This document shows positions 38,456 through 46,446 of a stretch of DNA of 64,000 bases, piece after piece. A model generated the notes under the pieces. The model worked only from the letters and a program-made list of their open reading frames with translations, made no database searches and was not told the DNA's origin. Source of the stretch: Lysobacteraceae bacterium PS02340. Lineage in GTDB: Bacteria > Pseudomonadota > Gammaproteobacteria > Xanthomonadales > Xanthomonadaceae. Made by a program: the position numbers and the translations under genes. Location of the stretch: positions 1 through 64,000 of the forward strand of contig JASCOC010000011.1 in the NCBI GenBank assembly GCA_029959605.1, in the 5' to 3' direction. The number at the start of each line of letters is the position of its first letter. Within the stretch, counting starts at the first letter, position 1.

Positions 38456-38932
38456 CTACGGCCACCAGAACGCCGACAGTTCGGCGACGGCGGGTTCGAC
38501 CGCAGCGCCCGTCGGCAGCGTCAGCACCGCGATGCCGCCCGGCGGCATGCCGCGGTATTCGCCGGTCTGGCCGCTGTGCAGCAATGCGGCCAGGCGCTCC
38601 AGTCCGGGATTGTGGCCGACCAGCAACAGGCGGCCGGTGTCGCGATGTTCGTCGAGCAGCGTCGCCAGCGTGCCGGGCGTCGCTTCGTAGATCGAGGGCT
38701 CGAGACGCTGGTCGACGTAGCCGATCGCGCCGAGCACCGCTTCGAGCGTCTCACGGGTGCGACGCGCCGGCGAACACAGCACGCAGTCGGGCACGAGGTG
38801 TTTCTCGCGCAGCCAGCGACCCGCCGCCTCCGCTTCGGCCAGACCTTCGGCCGACAGGGGCCGGTCGATGTCGGCTTGCCCGGGCAGGGCGGGATCGGCG
38901 TGTGCGTGGCGGAGCAGGATCAGTTCGCGCAT
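38456..38932 (-). CDS. sixA: Phosphohistidine phosphatase SixA
   Basis: A 158-residue histidine phosphatase of the short SixA type: LILLRHAHAD (phosphoacceptor His9) and VGHNPGLE (His107). In E. coli SixA dephosphorylates the HPt domain of ArcB or the nitrogen PTS. The gene may form an operon with the YceI and PLD genes. Confidence 0.93.
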   Translation of the reverse strand: MRELILLRHAHADPALPGQADIDRPLSAEGLAEAEAAGRWLREKHLVPDCVLCSPARRTRETLEAVLGAIGYVDQRLEPSIYEATPGTLATLLDEHRDTGRLLLVGHNPGLERLAALLHSGQTGEYRGMPPGGIAVLTLPTGAAVEPAVAELSAFWWP

Positions 38933-39008
38933 GGGCGGTCGGCGGCCTCGTTTTGTGACTTCATGACGGGCGGAGCGTTCGGATGCGGTGAACGCGTCGG
39001 CGGACAGC

Positions 39009-39641
39009 CTACTTCCGGACCCACTTCAGCAGTGGCGCCCAGTCGTCCTGATGGTCGCGCACCTGCGCCGAATGGTAGTCGAACAGGCTCTTGCCCAACC
39101 CGACCAGCATCACGTAGGCCTGGCTGTCGCGCAGCTGCGCGATCACCGGATACGGCCACTGCGCGAGCAGCGCGAGCGCCTGCTGCGAGGCATTGGTGTG
39201 CGGGCGCAGGCGATTGGCGACCAGGCCCACACGGGTCTGGCCGCGGCGGATGCGCGGATGCTTGGCCAGCGTGTTGAGGAACCCCACGGTCGCATCGATG
39301 TCGAGCGCCGACGGCAGCACCGGCACGACGATCGCATCGGCGATCTCCAGATACGCATCCAGATCGTCGGCCATCGCGCCCGCGGGCGCATCGACCACCA
39401 GCCGGGTCGCGCCATCGGGGATCGACGCCAGCACTTTCTTGTGGCGCGCGCTGCCGTCGACCGGCAACACCGCCGCTTCTATCCCGGCGCGGCGTTCGGC
39501 CCAGCGCGTGGACGACTGTTGTGGATCGGCATCGACCAGCACCGTCGACTCGCCCGACAGCGCGGCATGCGCGGCGAGATGGGTGGCGATCGTGGTCTTG
39601 CCCACGCCACCCTTGGAACTGGCCACCAGTACCGTCTTCAT
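39009..39641 (-). CDS. ParA-family ATPase (orphan)
   Basis: A 210-residue protein with the deviant Walker A motif SSKGGVGKTT (Lys10 and Lys15) and a DAPAG segment for Walker A'. It is shorter than chromosomal ParA and has no ParB gene nearby, so it is an orphan ParA/MinD-like ATPase of the kind used to position flagella, chemoreceptors or other complexes. It is divergent from the AAA ATPase gene with 116 bases between starts. Confidence 0.9.
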   Translation of the reverse strand: MKTVLVASSKGGVGKTTIATHLAAHAALSGESTVLVDADPQQSSTRWAERRAGIEAAVLPVDGSARHKKVLASIPDGATRLVVDAPAGAMADDLDAYLEIADAIVVPVLPSALDIDATVGFLNTLAKHPRIRRGQTRVGLVANRLRPHTNASQQALALLAQWPYPVIAQLRDSQAYVMLVGLGKSLFDYHSAQVRDHQDDWAPLLKWVRK

Positions 39642-39757
39642 CGAAGTCTCCGGGTCGGTTCGCGCATCGAGCGTACACCGCCCGTGCGACGCCCGCGACC
39701 GCATGCGCGCGCCACCCGTTTAACATCGGCATCCCAGACCGCGAGCGCGCCGCGCCC

Positions 39758-41242
39758 ATGAGTGAACTGCAGGACCTGGCCGCGCTGATCCGGGCCAACA
39801 CGCCGTTGATCGTCGTCGAGACGCCCGACGAGCCGCGCGCGGTCGAGCTGTTCCGGCAGTCGCTGGTGCAGGTCTGGCGCGCGCTGTACCGCTGGACGAT
39901 CACCGAGGGCCTGCGCCGCGTCGATCTCGACGGCGAGTCGGAGACCGACACCGCCGCCGACGCCAGCAACACGCTGGCCGCGATCCGCGACGCCGACCAG
40001 CGCGGCATCTATCTGCTGCTCGATTTCCATCCCTACCTCGGCTACGCCGGCACCCAGCGCCAGCTGCGCGACCTGGTGCAGCGCCGTCATTGCCTGCCGC
40101 ACGTGATCGTGCTGGTCGGCCACAAGGTCGAACTGCCGGCGGACCTCGAAACCATGGCCGTGCGCTTCCGCCCGCGCCTGCCCGATGCCGACGCGCTGCT
40201 GAAACTGGTGCGCGAGGAAGCCGCCGCCTACCAGCAGGAGCATGGTGGACGGCGCGTCGAGGCCGACGCCGATGCGGTGCGCCAGATCGTGCGCAACCTG
40301 CAGGGCCTGTCGCTCGGCGATGCGCGCCGGATCACCCGCCAGTTGATCCATGCCGACGGCGCGCTCGCCCACGACGATCTGCCGGCGCTGGCCAAGCTCA
40401 AGTTCGAACTGCTCAACAAGAGTGGGCACCTGCATTACGAATACGACACCGCCGGCTTCGCCGATGTCGCGGGTGCGCGCCGGCTCAAGCGCTGGGTCGA
40501 ACAGCGACGTCGCGTGTTCGTCGAAGGCGACGCGCCGCCCGGTCTCGATCCGCCCAAGGGCGTGCTGCTGCTCGGCGTGCAGGGCTGCGGCAAGTCGCTG
40601 CTCGCGAAAGCCATCGCCGGCGGCTTCGGCGTGCCGCTGGTGCGACTGGACTTCGGCACGCTCTACGACAAGTACCACGGCGAGACCGAGCGCAATCTGC
40701 GCGAAGCGATCGCCTCGACCGAACAGCTCGCACCCTGCGTGCTGTGGATCGACGAGATCGAAAAAGGCCTGGCCTCGAGCGGCGACAGCGACGGCGGCGT
40801 GTCGCGCCGCGTGCTCGGCTTTCTGCTGACGTGGATGGCCGAACGCAAGTCCAAGGTGTTCCTGGTTGCGACCGCCAACCAGGTCCACGACCTGCCGCCG
40901 GAACTGCTGCGCAAGGGCCGCTTCGACGAGACGTTCTTCGTCGATCTGCCGGGCGCCGATGTCCGCGCCGAAGTGTTCGCCGTGCATATGGTGCGGCGCG
41001 GCTTCGACGTCGCCGAGTTTGATCTGCCATTGCTCGCGATCGAAGCCGAAGGCTTCTCCGGCGCCGAGATCGAACAGGCCATCGTCGCAGCGCTCTACGC
41101 CGCACACGCCGCCGGCGCTCCGCTGTCGCAGCCGATGGTCGTCGAATCCCTGCGCGACACGCGCCCGCTGTCGGTGATGATGCGCGAACAGGTCGACGCC
41201 CTGCGCAGCTGGGCGCGCGAGCGGACGGTGCCGGCGGATTGA
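39758..41242 (+). CDS. AAA family ATPase (Ycf46-like)
   Basis: A 494-residue protein: an N-terminal helical region (1-230) and one AAA module. Walker A is GVQGCGKS (273-280) and Walker B WIDEIEK (330-336), followed by the Arg-finger segment ELLRKGRFDE. The layout matches the Ycf46-type AAA proteins of bacteria and chloroplasts, with unknown targets. It ends at a bidirectional hairpin shared with the convergent gene. Confidence 0.9.
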   Translation: MSELQDLAALIRANTPLIVVETPDEPRAVELFRQSLVQVWRALYRWTITEGLRRVDLDGESETDTAADASNTLAAIRDADQRGIYLLLDFHPYLGYAGTQRQLRDLVQRRHCLPHVIVLVGHKVELPADLETMAVRFRPRLPDADALLKLVREEAAAYQQEHGGRRVEADADAVRQIVRNLQGLSLGDARRITRQLIHADGALAHDDLPALAKLKFELLNKSGHLHYEYDTAGFADVAGARRLKRWVEQRRRVFVEGDAPPGLDPPKGVLLLGVQGCGKSLLAKAIAGGFGVPLVRLDFGTLYDKYHGETERNLREAIASTEQLAPCVLWIDEIEKGLASSGDSDGGVSRRVLGFLLTWMAERKSKVFLVATANQVHDLPPELLRKGRFDETFFVDLPGADVRAEVFAVHMVRRGFDVAEFDLPLLAIEAEGFSGAEIEQAIVAALYAAHAAGAPLSQPMVVESLRDTRPLSVMMREQVDALRSWARERTVPAD

Positions 41243-41288
41243 GTCTCGGCGGAGAGGCTGCAGCCGTCGATTCGACACAGCGCTGAAA

Positions 41289-41310
41289 CGCCCGTTCGAT
41301 CGAACGGGCG
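41289..41310. terminator. Perfect palindrome, bidirectional terminator-like
   Basis: A perfect 22-base palindrome with arms CGCCCGTTCGA/TCGAACGGGCG lies between the convergent AAA ATPase and the 41322 gene. It probably ends both transcripts. No strong U tract follows. Confidence 0.65.
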
Positions 41311-41321
41311 CGACCCGGCGC

Positions 41322-42143
41322 TCAGTTCGTCTCGCTGATCTCCAGCCGGTACGTGCCGGCCTGGCCAAGATGGCCGACGTAGATTTCGTACTCGCCCGGG
41401 CGGAAGGTATCGACGACTGCGGCGTCGAGTGCGCCGGCACCGTCGTCGTCGCATAGCACCTTGCCCGGCCCGGTGACGACGAGGCTCGAATCCGTGGTGC
41501 TGGTGACCGCGAGGCGCAACGCCACCGTCGAAGTGATCGTCAGACGATGGTCGGGCGTGGAATCGATCATGCCGGTGCAGTGCGCGCCGTAGCGGCTGGC
41601 TTCGACACCGCCACCGGTGTCGCCGGTTCCGATCTGCGGATCAGGCGTGAAGCCGGCGCCGAGCTGGAAGTTCGCGTACTGCCCGCCGCCGCCAGTCGAG
41701 GCAACGCCGCTGCCTTCGGTGAGGGTCAGTGTGTAGCGGCCGGGCTGCTCGATGTGGCCGACGTAGACGGCGTAGTCGCCGGGCGTCAGACGTGCATCGA
41801 CCTGTGCATCGAGTTCGCCGGCGCTGTCGTCGTCGCAGAACACGCCGGCGGGGCCGACGACGACCAGCGTGGAATCCGTCGTGCTGTCCACCGACAGGCG
41901 CAGGTCGAGCGGCGAGGTCACGCGGATGGTGTGGTCGGGCGTGGTGTCGATGACGCCGCTGCACTGCGGCCCGAAGCGCGAGGCCTGCGTGGCGCCGCCA
42001 GTCTCGCCGTTGCCGGTCTGCGGATCGGGCGTGAATCCCGCGCCGAGGGTGAAGCTGTTGTAGGCCTGCGCGGTGGCCGGGCCATTGACGCAGATGGTCA
42101 GCGCCGCGGCCAGCAGGCCGCAGGCAAGGTGCATGTGCCGCAT
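41322..42143 (-). CDS. Secreted protein with two tandem PPC-like repeats
   Basis: A 273-residue protein with a signal peptide (cut near ATA-Q) and two copies of a 120-residue unit. Each unit holds LGAGFTPDPQ-G-G, ASR-G--C-G-ID-TPDH, LRL-V-STTDS and CDDD-AG-LDA, and ends in YVGH then a Y-L beta strand. The fold is reminiscent of bacterial pre-peptidase C-terminal (PPC) domains, without a peptidase. Two Cys per unit could form disulphides. It is probably exported; the ligand is unknown. Confidence 0.85.
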   Translation of the reverse strand: MRHMHLACGLLAAALTICVNGPATAQAYNSFTLGAGFTPDPQTGNGETGGATQASRFGPQCSGVIDTTPDHTIRVTSPLDLRLSVDSTTDSTLVVVGPAGVFCDDDSAGELDAQVDARLTPGDYAVYVGHIEQPGRYTLTLTEGSGVASTGGGGQYANFQLGAGFTPDPQIGTGDTGGGVEASRYGAHCTGMIDSTPDHRLTITSTVALRLAVTSTTDSSLVVTGPGKVLCDDDGAGALDAAVVDTFRPGEYEIYVGHLGQAGTYRLEISETN

Positions 42144-42258
42144 CGAATCTCTCCATCCCCGGGCGGCGGCGCGGTGCCGACGCTGGCGGGAGTGTGCGCC
42201 TGCGCGATTGCGCTGAACAGGGGGCGCGGTGCCGTGCGAAACAGCGCGGACGGACGCC

Positions 42259-43299
42259 TCAGCGCGGCGGCTGCCAACCCGCCGGTGGCTGGAGTGGAAT
42301 GCCGGCGTCCTGCAGCGCGCGGGCGATGAGATCGGCTTCGGTGCGGATCGACGGATCGGCGAGGAAGCGCACGAACTGACCGGCGCCGTCGCGAGGCAGG
42401 GCGGCATTGGCGCGGCCCCATTCGAGCATCCGCCAGTCGAACGCGCGGCGTCGTGCCTGCACATCGGCACGTTCGGCCTGCGTGGTGGCGAGGCGTTCGA
42501 GCAGGACCAGGCCGAGCATTGCGCCGAGCTGCGTGTCCGAACCGTTGGCCAGGATGTCGGCCACGTGGCGGCAATCGCGCGCGCGGGTGGGATTCGCGCC
42601 CAGCGCGTCGGTGTCGCAGTCCTGCATCAGCGGGTCGAGGCCCGGGAATGCGACCGCGGCCCACAGACCCATCGCGGTGATCGCGGCATGTTCGCTCGGC
42701 ACGAATTCGCCGCCTTCGGCGAGGGCGGTGCGCTCTGCCGACGTGGGTGGCGTGCGCAGCAATGCGGCCTGCACCCAGCGCACCTGCTCGAGCATGCCGA
42801 GTTCGAACCGCGTCGCGACACGTGCATCGGCGAGCAAGGCATCGACGCCGCCGCCACGCACCAGCAGCGGCGCGAGATTCTGCGGATCGGCGCCGAGCCA
42901 GCGTTGCGCCGCCCGCAGGCGTGTCGCTTCGTCGGCGCCGTAGGCGAGCAACGCATTGGCGAGCACATCGTCGCCCGCGCGCGCGGCAGCGTTGCGACGC
43001 CAGGCGCTGGCCTGTGCGTCCGGCGCCGCCGGCTGCGACGGCGCGTCGGTGTCGGGGTGTTCCGGAGGCGCATCGGCGAGCCCGCGCAACACGGCCGCGA
43101 ATGCCAGCTCCCTCGGCTGGCCAGTGGCGGCCAGTGCGGCGGCGCTGCGCTGCGACCAGCTGCGCCACGCAGCCTGGTCGGCCGCCGTATCCGGCTGCGC
43201 GACAGGCGCTTCGTCGAAGCGCGCGTACGGCGCCTGCGCCTGGGCGATCGGGACGAACAGAGTGACGGCACACGCAGCCGCGAGGAGGGGACGGATCAT
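42259..43299 (-). CDS. Hypothetical secreted helical protein
   Basis: A 346-residue protein with a signal peptide (cut near AQA-Q). The mature part is alpha-helical and Ala/Arg-rich with repeated A-L-L and R-A-x-W patterns. Conserved Cys are few (DCDTDALGANPTRARDCRHV). No family is recognised. It could be a TPR/SEL1-like repeat protein. It lies 115 bases upstream of the PPC-repeat gene, on the same strand. Confidence 0.78.
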   Translation of the reverse strand: MIRPLLAAACAVTLFVPIAQAQAPYARFDEAPVAQPDTAADQAAWRSWSQRSAAALAATGQPRELAFAAVLRGLADAPPEHPDTDAPSQPAAPDAQASAWRRNAAARAGDDVLANALLAYGADEATRLRAAQRWLGADPQNLAPLLVRGGGVDALLADARVATRFELGMLEQVRWVQAALLRTPPTSAERTALAEGGEFVPSEHAAITAMGLWAAVAFPGLDPLMQDCDTDALGANPTRARDCRHVADILANGSDTQLGAMLGLVLLERLATTQAERADVQARRRAFDWRMLEWGRANAALPRDGAGQFVRFLADPSIRTEADLIARALQDAGIPLQPPAGWQPPR

Positions 43300-43405
43300 G
43301 CGACGGCCCGGCAGGAACGAGGTGATCAGCATACCGGCGCCGGTCGCGTTCTCGATTCCGTGATGCGGAAATCCCGAGGCGTCCCTACAGGCGCTTCGCG
43401 TGGGA

Positions 43406-43639
43406 TCAGTGCGCGCCTTGCGCCGCCGTGTCCATCGAGACCGTCGCGGTGTCGTCCACGCCTTGCGTCATCTGCGGCGACGCGCCCACTTCGACACGCG
43501 TCCGACGCAGGCGCATCTGCTCGGAACGCGACACCGCATCCGACGCATGCGTCGTGTCGTCGTGCGCATCGCCGTCGGACTGCACGCCCACGCTCGACAC
43601 CGCGAGCACCACCAGTCCCGCCACGATCCATCCGCGCAT
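43406..43639 (-). CDS. Small secreted hypothetical protein
   Basis: A 77-residue protein with an N-terminal hydrophobic signal (MRGWIVAGLVVLAVSSVGVQ) and a short acidic, His/Asp/Thr-rich mature part. No family is recognised. The position, signal and codon use make it plausible, but it could be a chance frame. It is next to ggt, on the same strand. Confidence 0.5.
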   Translation of the reverse strand: MRGWIVAGLVVLAVSSVGVQSDGDAHDDTTHASDAVSRSEQMRLRRTRVEVGASPQMTQGVDDTATVSMDTAAQGAH

Positions 43640-43692
43640 GCCGTCCAGTCCCTTGAATGAGGCGGCGAGAATACCTGCGCGCAGGCGATGCG

Positions 43693-45405
43693 TCAGTAGC
43701 CCGCGGCCTGTCCGTCCTTGCGCGATTCGCTGGCGCCGGTCCAGCCGCCGTACGGGTTCTTCATGATCGCCTGGTAGCCGCCGTAGGGGCCGTGCGAGAA
43801 CCGCACCGAATGGCCCTTCTGCATCAGCGCGCGGACGGTTTCATACGGAAAGCCGGTTTCCAGATCCACTTCGCCGCCATCGGTCATCGCGGTGTTCTGG
43901 CCGGTGGGTTCGGTCGATCCGTCGTGCTGGATGCGCGGCGCGTCGCCGGCTTCCTGCAGGTTCATGCCGAAGTCGAGCATGTTGATCAGGATCTGCACAT
44001 GGCCCTGCGGCTGCATCGCGCCGCCCATCACGCCGAAGCTCAGCCACGGCTCGCCATCCTTCGTCGCGAACGCGGGAATGATGGTGTGGAACGGGCGCTT
44101 GCCGGGTGCATAGCCGTTCGGGTGGTCCTCGCGCAGCACGAACTGCTCGCCGCGATCCTGCAGGATGAACCCCAGGCCCGGGGGTGCCATGCCGCTGCCC
44201 ATGCCGCGGTAGTTGGACTGGATCAGCGACACCATCATGCCGTCGGCGTCGGCGGTGGTCAGATAGATCGTGTCGCCTTCGTCGAGCTGCTTCGGCGTGC
44301 CCGGCTGCACTTCGCGCAGCGCGGTGTCCATCGAAATCAGCGCGCCGCGCTCGCGGGCGTAGTCCTTGGAGATCAGCCGTTCGACCGGCGCGGGATGGAA
44401 CGCCGGATCGGCATACCAGCGCGCGCGATCGGCAAACGCGAGCTTCTTCGCCTCGACGAACAGATGCACGTGCTCGGGGCTGCCGAAGCCGTAGGACTCG
44501 AGGTCGTAGGGTTCGAGCAGGTTGAGGATCTGCAGCGCTGCGATGCCCTGTCCGCTCGGCGGCAGTTCCCACAGCTCGACGCCGCGATACGTCGTCGAGA
44601 CGGGTTCGACCCAGTTGCCGGTGTGCGCGGCCAGATCCTCGTAAGCGAGAAAACCGTTATTGGCGGCGAAGTAATCGCCGATCGTGCGTGCGATGTCGCC
44701 CTTGTAGAACGCATCGCGGCCACCGTCGGCGATCGCCTGCAGCGTGTTCGCGAGATTCGGATTGCGCCAGGTCTCGCCGGTGCGCGGGGCGCGGCCGTCG
44801 ATCGTGAACTGCTCGGTGAAACCCGGCCACTTGCCCAGCCGCGGCACCGAGCGGTCCCAGTAGTAGGCGATGACCTCGTGCACCGGATGGCCCTCGCGCG
44901 CGTAGCGGATCGTCGGCGCCAGGTTTTCGGCCATCGCACGCTTGCCGAAGCGGCCGTGCAGTGCGAACCAGCCGTCGACCGCACCGGGTACGGTGACCGG
45001 CAACGGGCCGTGTGAGGGAATATCGGTGAGGCCGCGACGCTGGAACTCGGCCAGCGTCAACGACTGCGGCGAACGGCCCGAGCCGTCGTAGCCGTAGAGG
45101 CGCTTCGTCTTCGGATCCCACACGATCGCGAACAGGTCGCCGCCGATGCCGTTGCCGGTCGGCTCCATCAGCCCGAGCGCCGCGTTGGCGGCAATCGCGG
45201 CATCGACCGCGCTGCCGCCCGCCTTCATCGTGTCGAGCGCGATCTGCGTCGCCAGCGGATGCGACGTCGCGGCCATCGCGTGCGGCGCATGCACCTCGCT
45301 GCGGGTCGCGAACGGCTGACCGGTGATGCGGTCGGCGGCGAGGGCAGGCAGCGCCGGCACGGCGACCAGCAACAGGGCGGACAGCAGGTGAGCGTGACGG
45401 GGCAT
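43693..45405 (-). CDS. ggt: Gamma-glutamyltransferase
   Basis: A 570-residue secreted GGT of the usual length. It has a signal peptide (cut near ALA-A). The autoprocessing nucleophile is inferred as Thr379 in EGDTIYLTTADADG, aligning with the TTHxSVVD-type site. The large/small subunit boundary would lie there. Periplasmic GGT hydrolyses gamma-glutamyl bonds in glutathione and peptides; gamma-D-Glu bonds of muropeptides are possible substrates. The gene follows the XRE-cupin regulator on the same strand, 160 bases downstream, so it may belong to the neighbouring D-amino-acid locus. Confidence 0.95.
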   Translation of the reverse strand: MPRHAHLLSALLLVAVPALPALAADRITGQPFATRSEVHAPHAMAATSHPLATQIALDTMKAGGSAVDAAIAANAALGLMEPTGNGIGGDLFAIVWDPKTKRLYGYDGSGRSPQSLTLAEFQRRGLTDIPSHGPLPVTVPGAVDGWFALHGRFGKRAMAENLAPTIRYAREGHPVHEVIAYYWDRSVPRLGKWPGFTEQFTIDGRAPRTGETWRNPNLANTLQAIADGGRDAFYKGDIARTIGDYFAANNGFLAYEDLAAHTGNWVEPVSTTYRGVELWELPPSGQGIAALQILNLLEPYDLESYGFGSPEHVHLFVEAKKLAFADRARWYADPAFHPAPVERLISKDYARERGALISMDTALREVQPGTPKQLDEGDTIYLTTADADGMMVSLIQSNYRGMGSGMAPPGLGFILQDRGEQFVLREDHPNGYAPGKRPFHTIIPAFATKDGEPWLSFGVMGGAMQPQGHVQILINMLDFGMNLQEAGDAPRIQHDGSTEPTGQNTAMTDGGEVDLETGFPYETVRALMQKGHSVRFSHGPYGGYQAIMKNPYGGWTGASESRKDGQAAGY

Positions 45406-45565
45406 CTGGATTTCCGCTACAGGATCAGGCGGACACGATACCGCCTGTCCAACCGGGCGGGATGTGCAATCGCATCCGGAAGGAGGCCGCAGCCCGGAAC
45501 CGGCATTGATCAGGGCAAATTCCGGGGTGCGCGGATCCGCAGAAACCAGCCCGCGCAGAGACGCG

Positions 45566-46270
45566 TCAACGCGTCGCCGGCTTCTTCGCCGCGCGCCTGG
45601 CCGGCTTTGCGGCCGGTGCGAGCTGCCGGACCTTGGTGGCGACGGCGCCTTCCTCGCCATGCAGCGTCAGCAGCGATTCCATCAGCTGTTCGTCGGCGCT
45701 CGAGCACACGCCGAGCAGCAGCACCTCGTCGCAGCCTTCGGCGGCGATGTAGGCGTGCCCCATGTTCGAGTCGATGTACACGCCTTCGCCGGTGTCGAGC
45801 ACGATCGGATCGTAGAACTCGGTGTGCACTTCCATGCGGCCTTCGAGCACGTGGATGTACTCCTCGCCGGAGTGGTGCACCAGCGCGCCGAACTCGGCGA
45901 TGGTCTTGGCACGCACGCGGGTCAGCACCGGAATCATGCGTTTGCGGCGCAGTTCCGGGCACAGGTAGTAGTAGTCGTAATTCGGCGTAGTGATGCGGAT
46001 CGCGTCATCGACGCGGCCGATGCTCCGGCGCGCGGTGACCGGCGGCTCGGGCGCCTCGTCCTGTTCGGCGAACAGTTCCGACATGCGCAATTGCAGGCGC
46101 TGGCTGAGTTGCAGCAACTTGTCGTAGGTCAGCGTCAGCCGGTCGTGCTCGACCTTCGATAACGTCGACAGCGGAATGCCGGAATGCTCGCTCATCTGCT
46201 TGAGCGTCCAGCCTTTCCGCGCGCGCAGCGAGCGCAGCAGGCGGCCGATGGTGGGGTGTTGCGCTGTCAT
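45566..46270 (-). CDS. XRE-cupin transcriptional regulator
   Basis: A 234-residue protein: an XRE helix-turn-helix at about 5-60 (GWTLKQMSEHSGIPLSTLSK) and a C-terminal cupin domain (about 115-200, with the HHSGEEYIHVLEGRMEV metal-type motif), then a Lys/Ala-rich tail. PuuR-like members repress amino-acid or polyamine operons and bind ligands in the cupin. It is divergent from operon I, 176 bases between starts, and probably binds the operator there and at 52584-52620. Inference: this is the regulator of the D-amino-acid locus. Confidence 0.9.
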   Translation of the reverse strand: MTAQHPTIGRLLRSLRARKGWTLKQMSEHSGIPLSTLSKVEHDRLTLTYDKLLQLSQRLQLRMSELFAEQDEAPEPPVTARRSIGRVDDAIRITTPNYDYYYLCPELRRKRMIPVLTRVRAKTIAEFGALVHHSGEEYIHVLEGRMEVHTEFYDPIVLDTGEGVYIDSNMGHAYIAAEGCDEVLLLGVCSSADEQLMESLLTLHGEEGAVATKVRQLAPAAKPARRAAKKPATR

Positions 46271-46388
46271 CCGTACCGGGTCCGTTCGTGTCGTTTCGGG
46301 ATCATCATCGCCCCAGCGGGCGATCGGTGAAAGTCGCTGCGGTACTCGCAGCGGTGTCATCGACCGCGTTGTGAGGACTTCCGGCACG

Positions 46389-46430
46389 GTTGACAATTCT
46401 CTGATTGGGATCAATATCGCCAATCAGGAC
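46389..46430 (+). promoter_or_regulatory. Shared promoter/operator, copy 1 (operon I)
   Basis: Bases 46389-46413 match 52584-52608 in all 25 positions. The copy contains TTGACA (46390-46395), TGAT-N4-ATCA, and CTGATTGG (46401-46408) with its exact inverted partner CCAATCAG (46420-46427). A weak -10, AATATC, follows TTGACA at 17 bases. It lies about 17 bases before the S12 hydrolase start. Confidence 0.8.
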
Positions 46431-46446
46431 AAACCGGGGCAATGCG

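Noticed and set aside
45500..45525. TGATCAGGGCAAA upstream of ggt considered as a third regulator operator
   Set aside because: Only the TGATCAGG core resembles the operators at 46389 and 52584; the TTGACA and CTGATTGG parts are missing.
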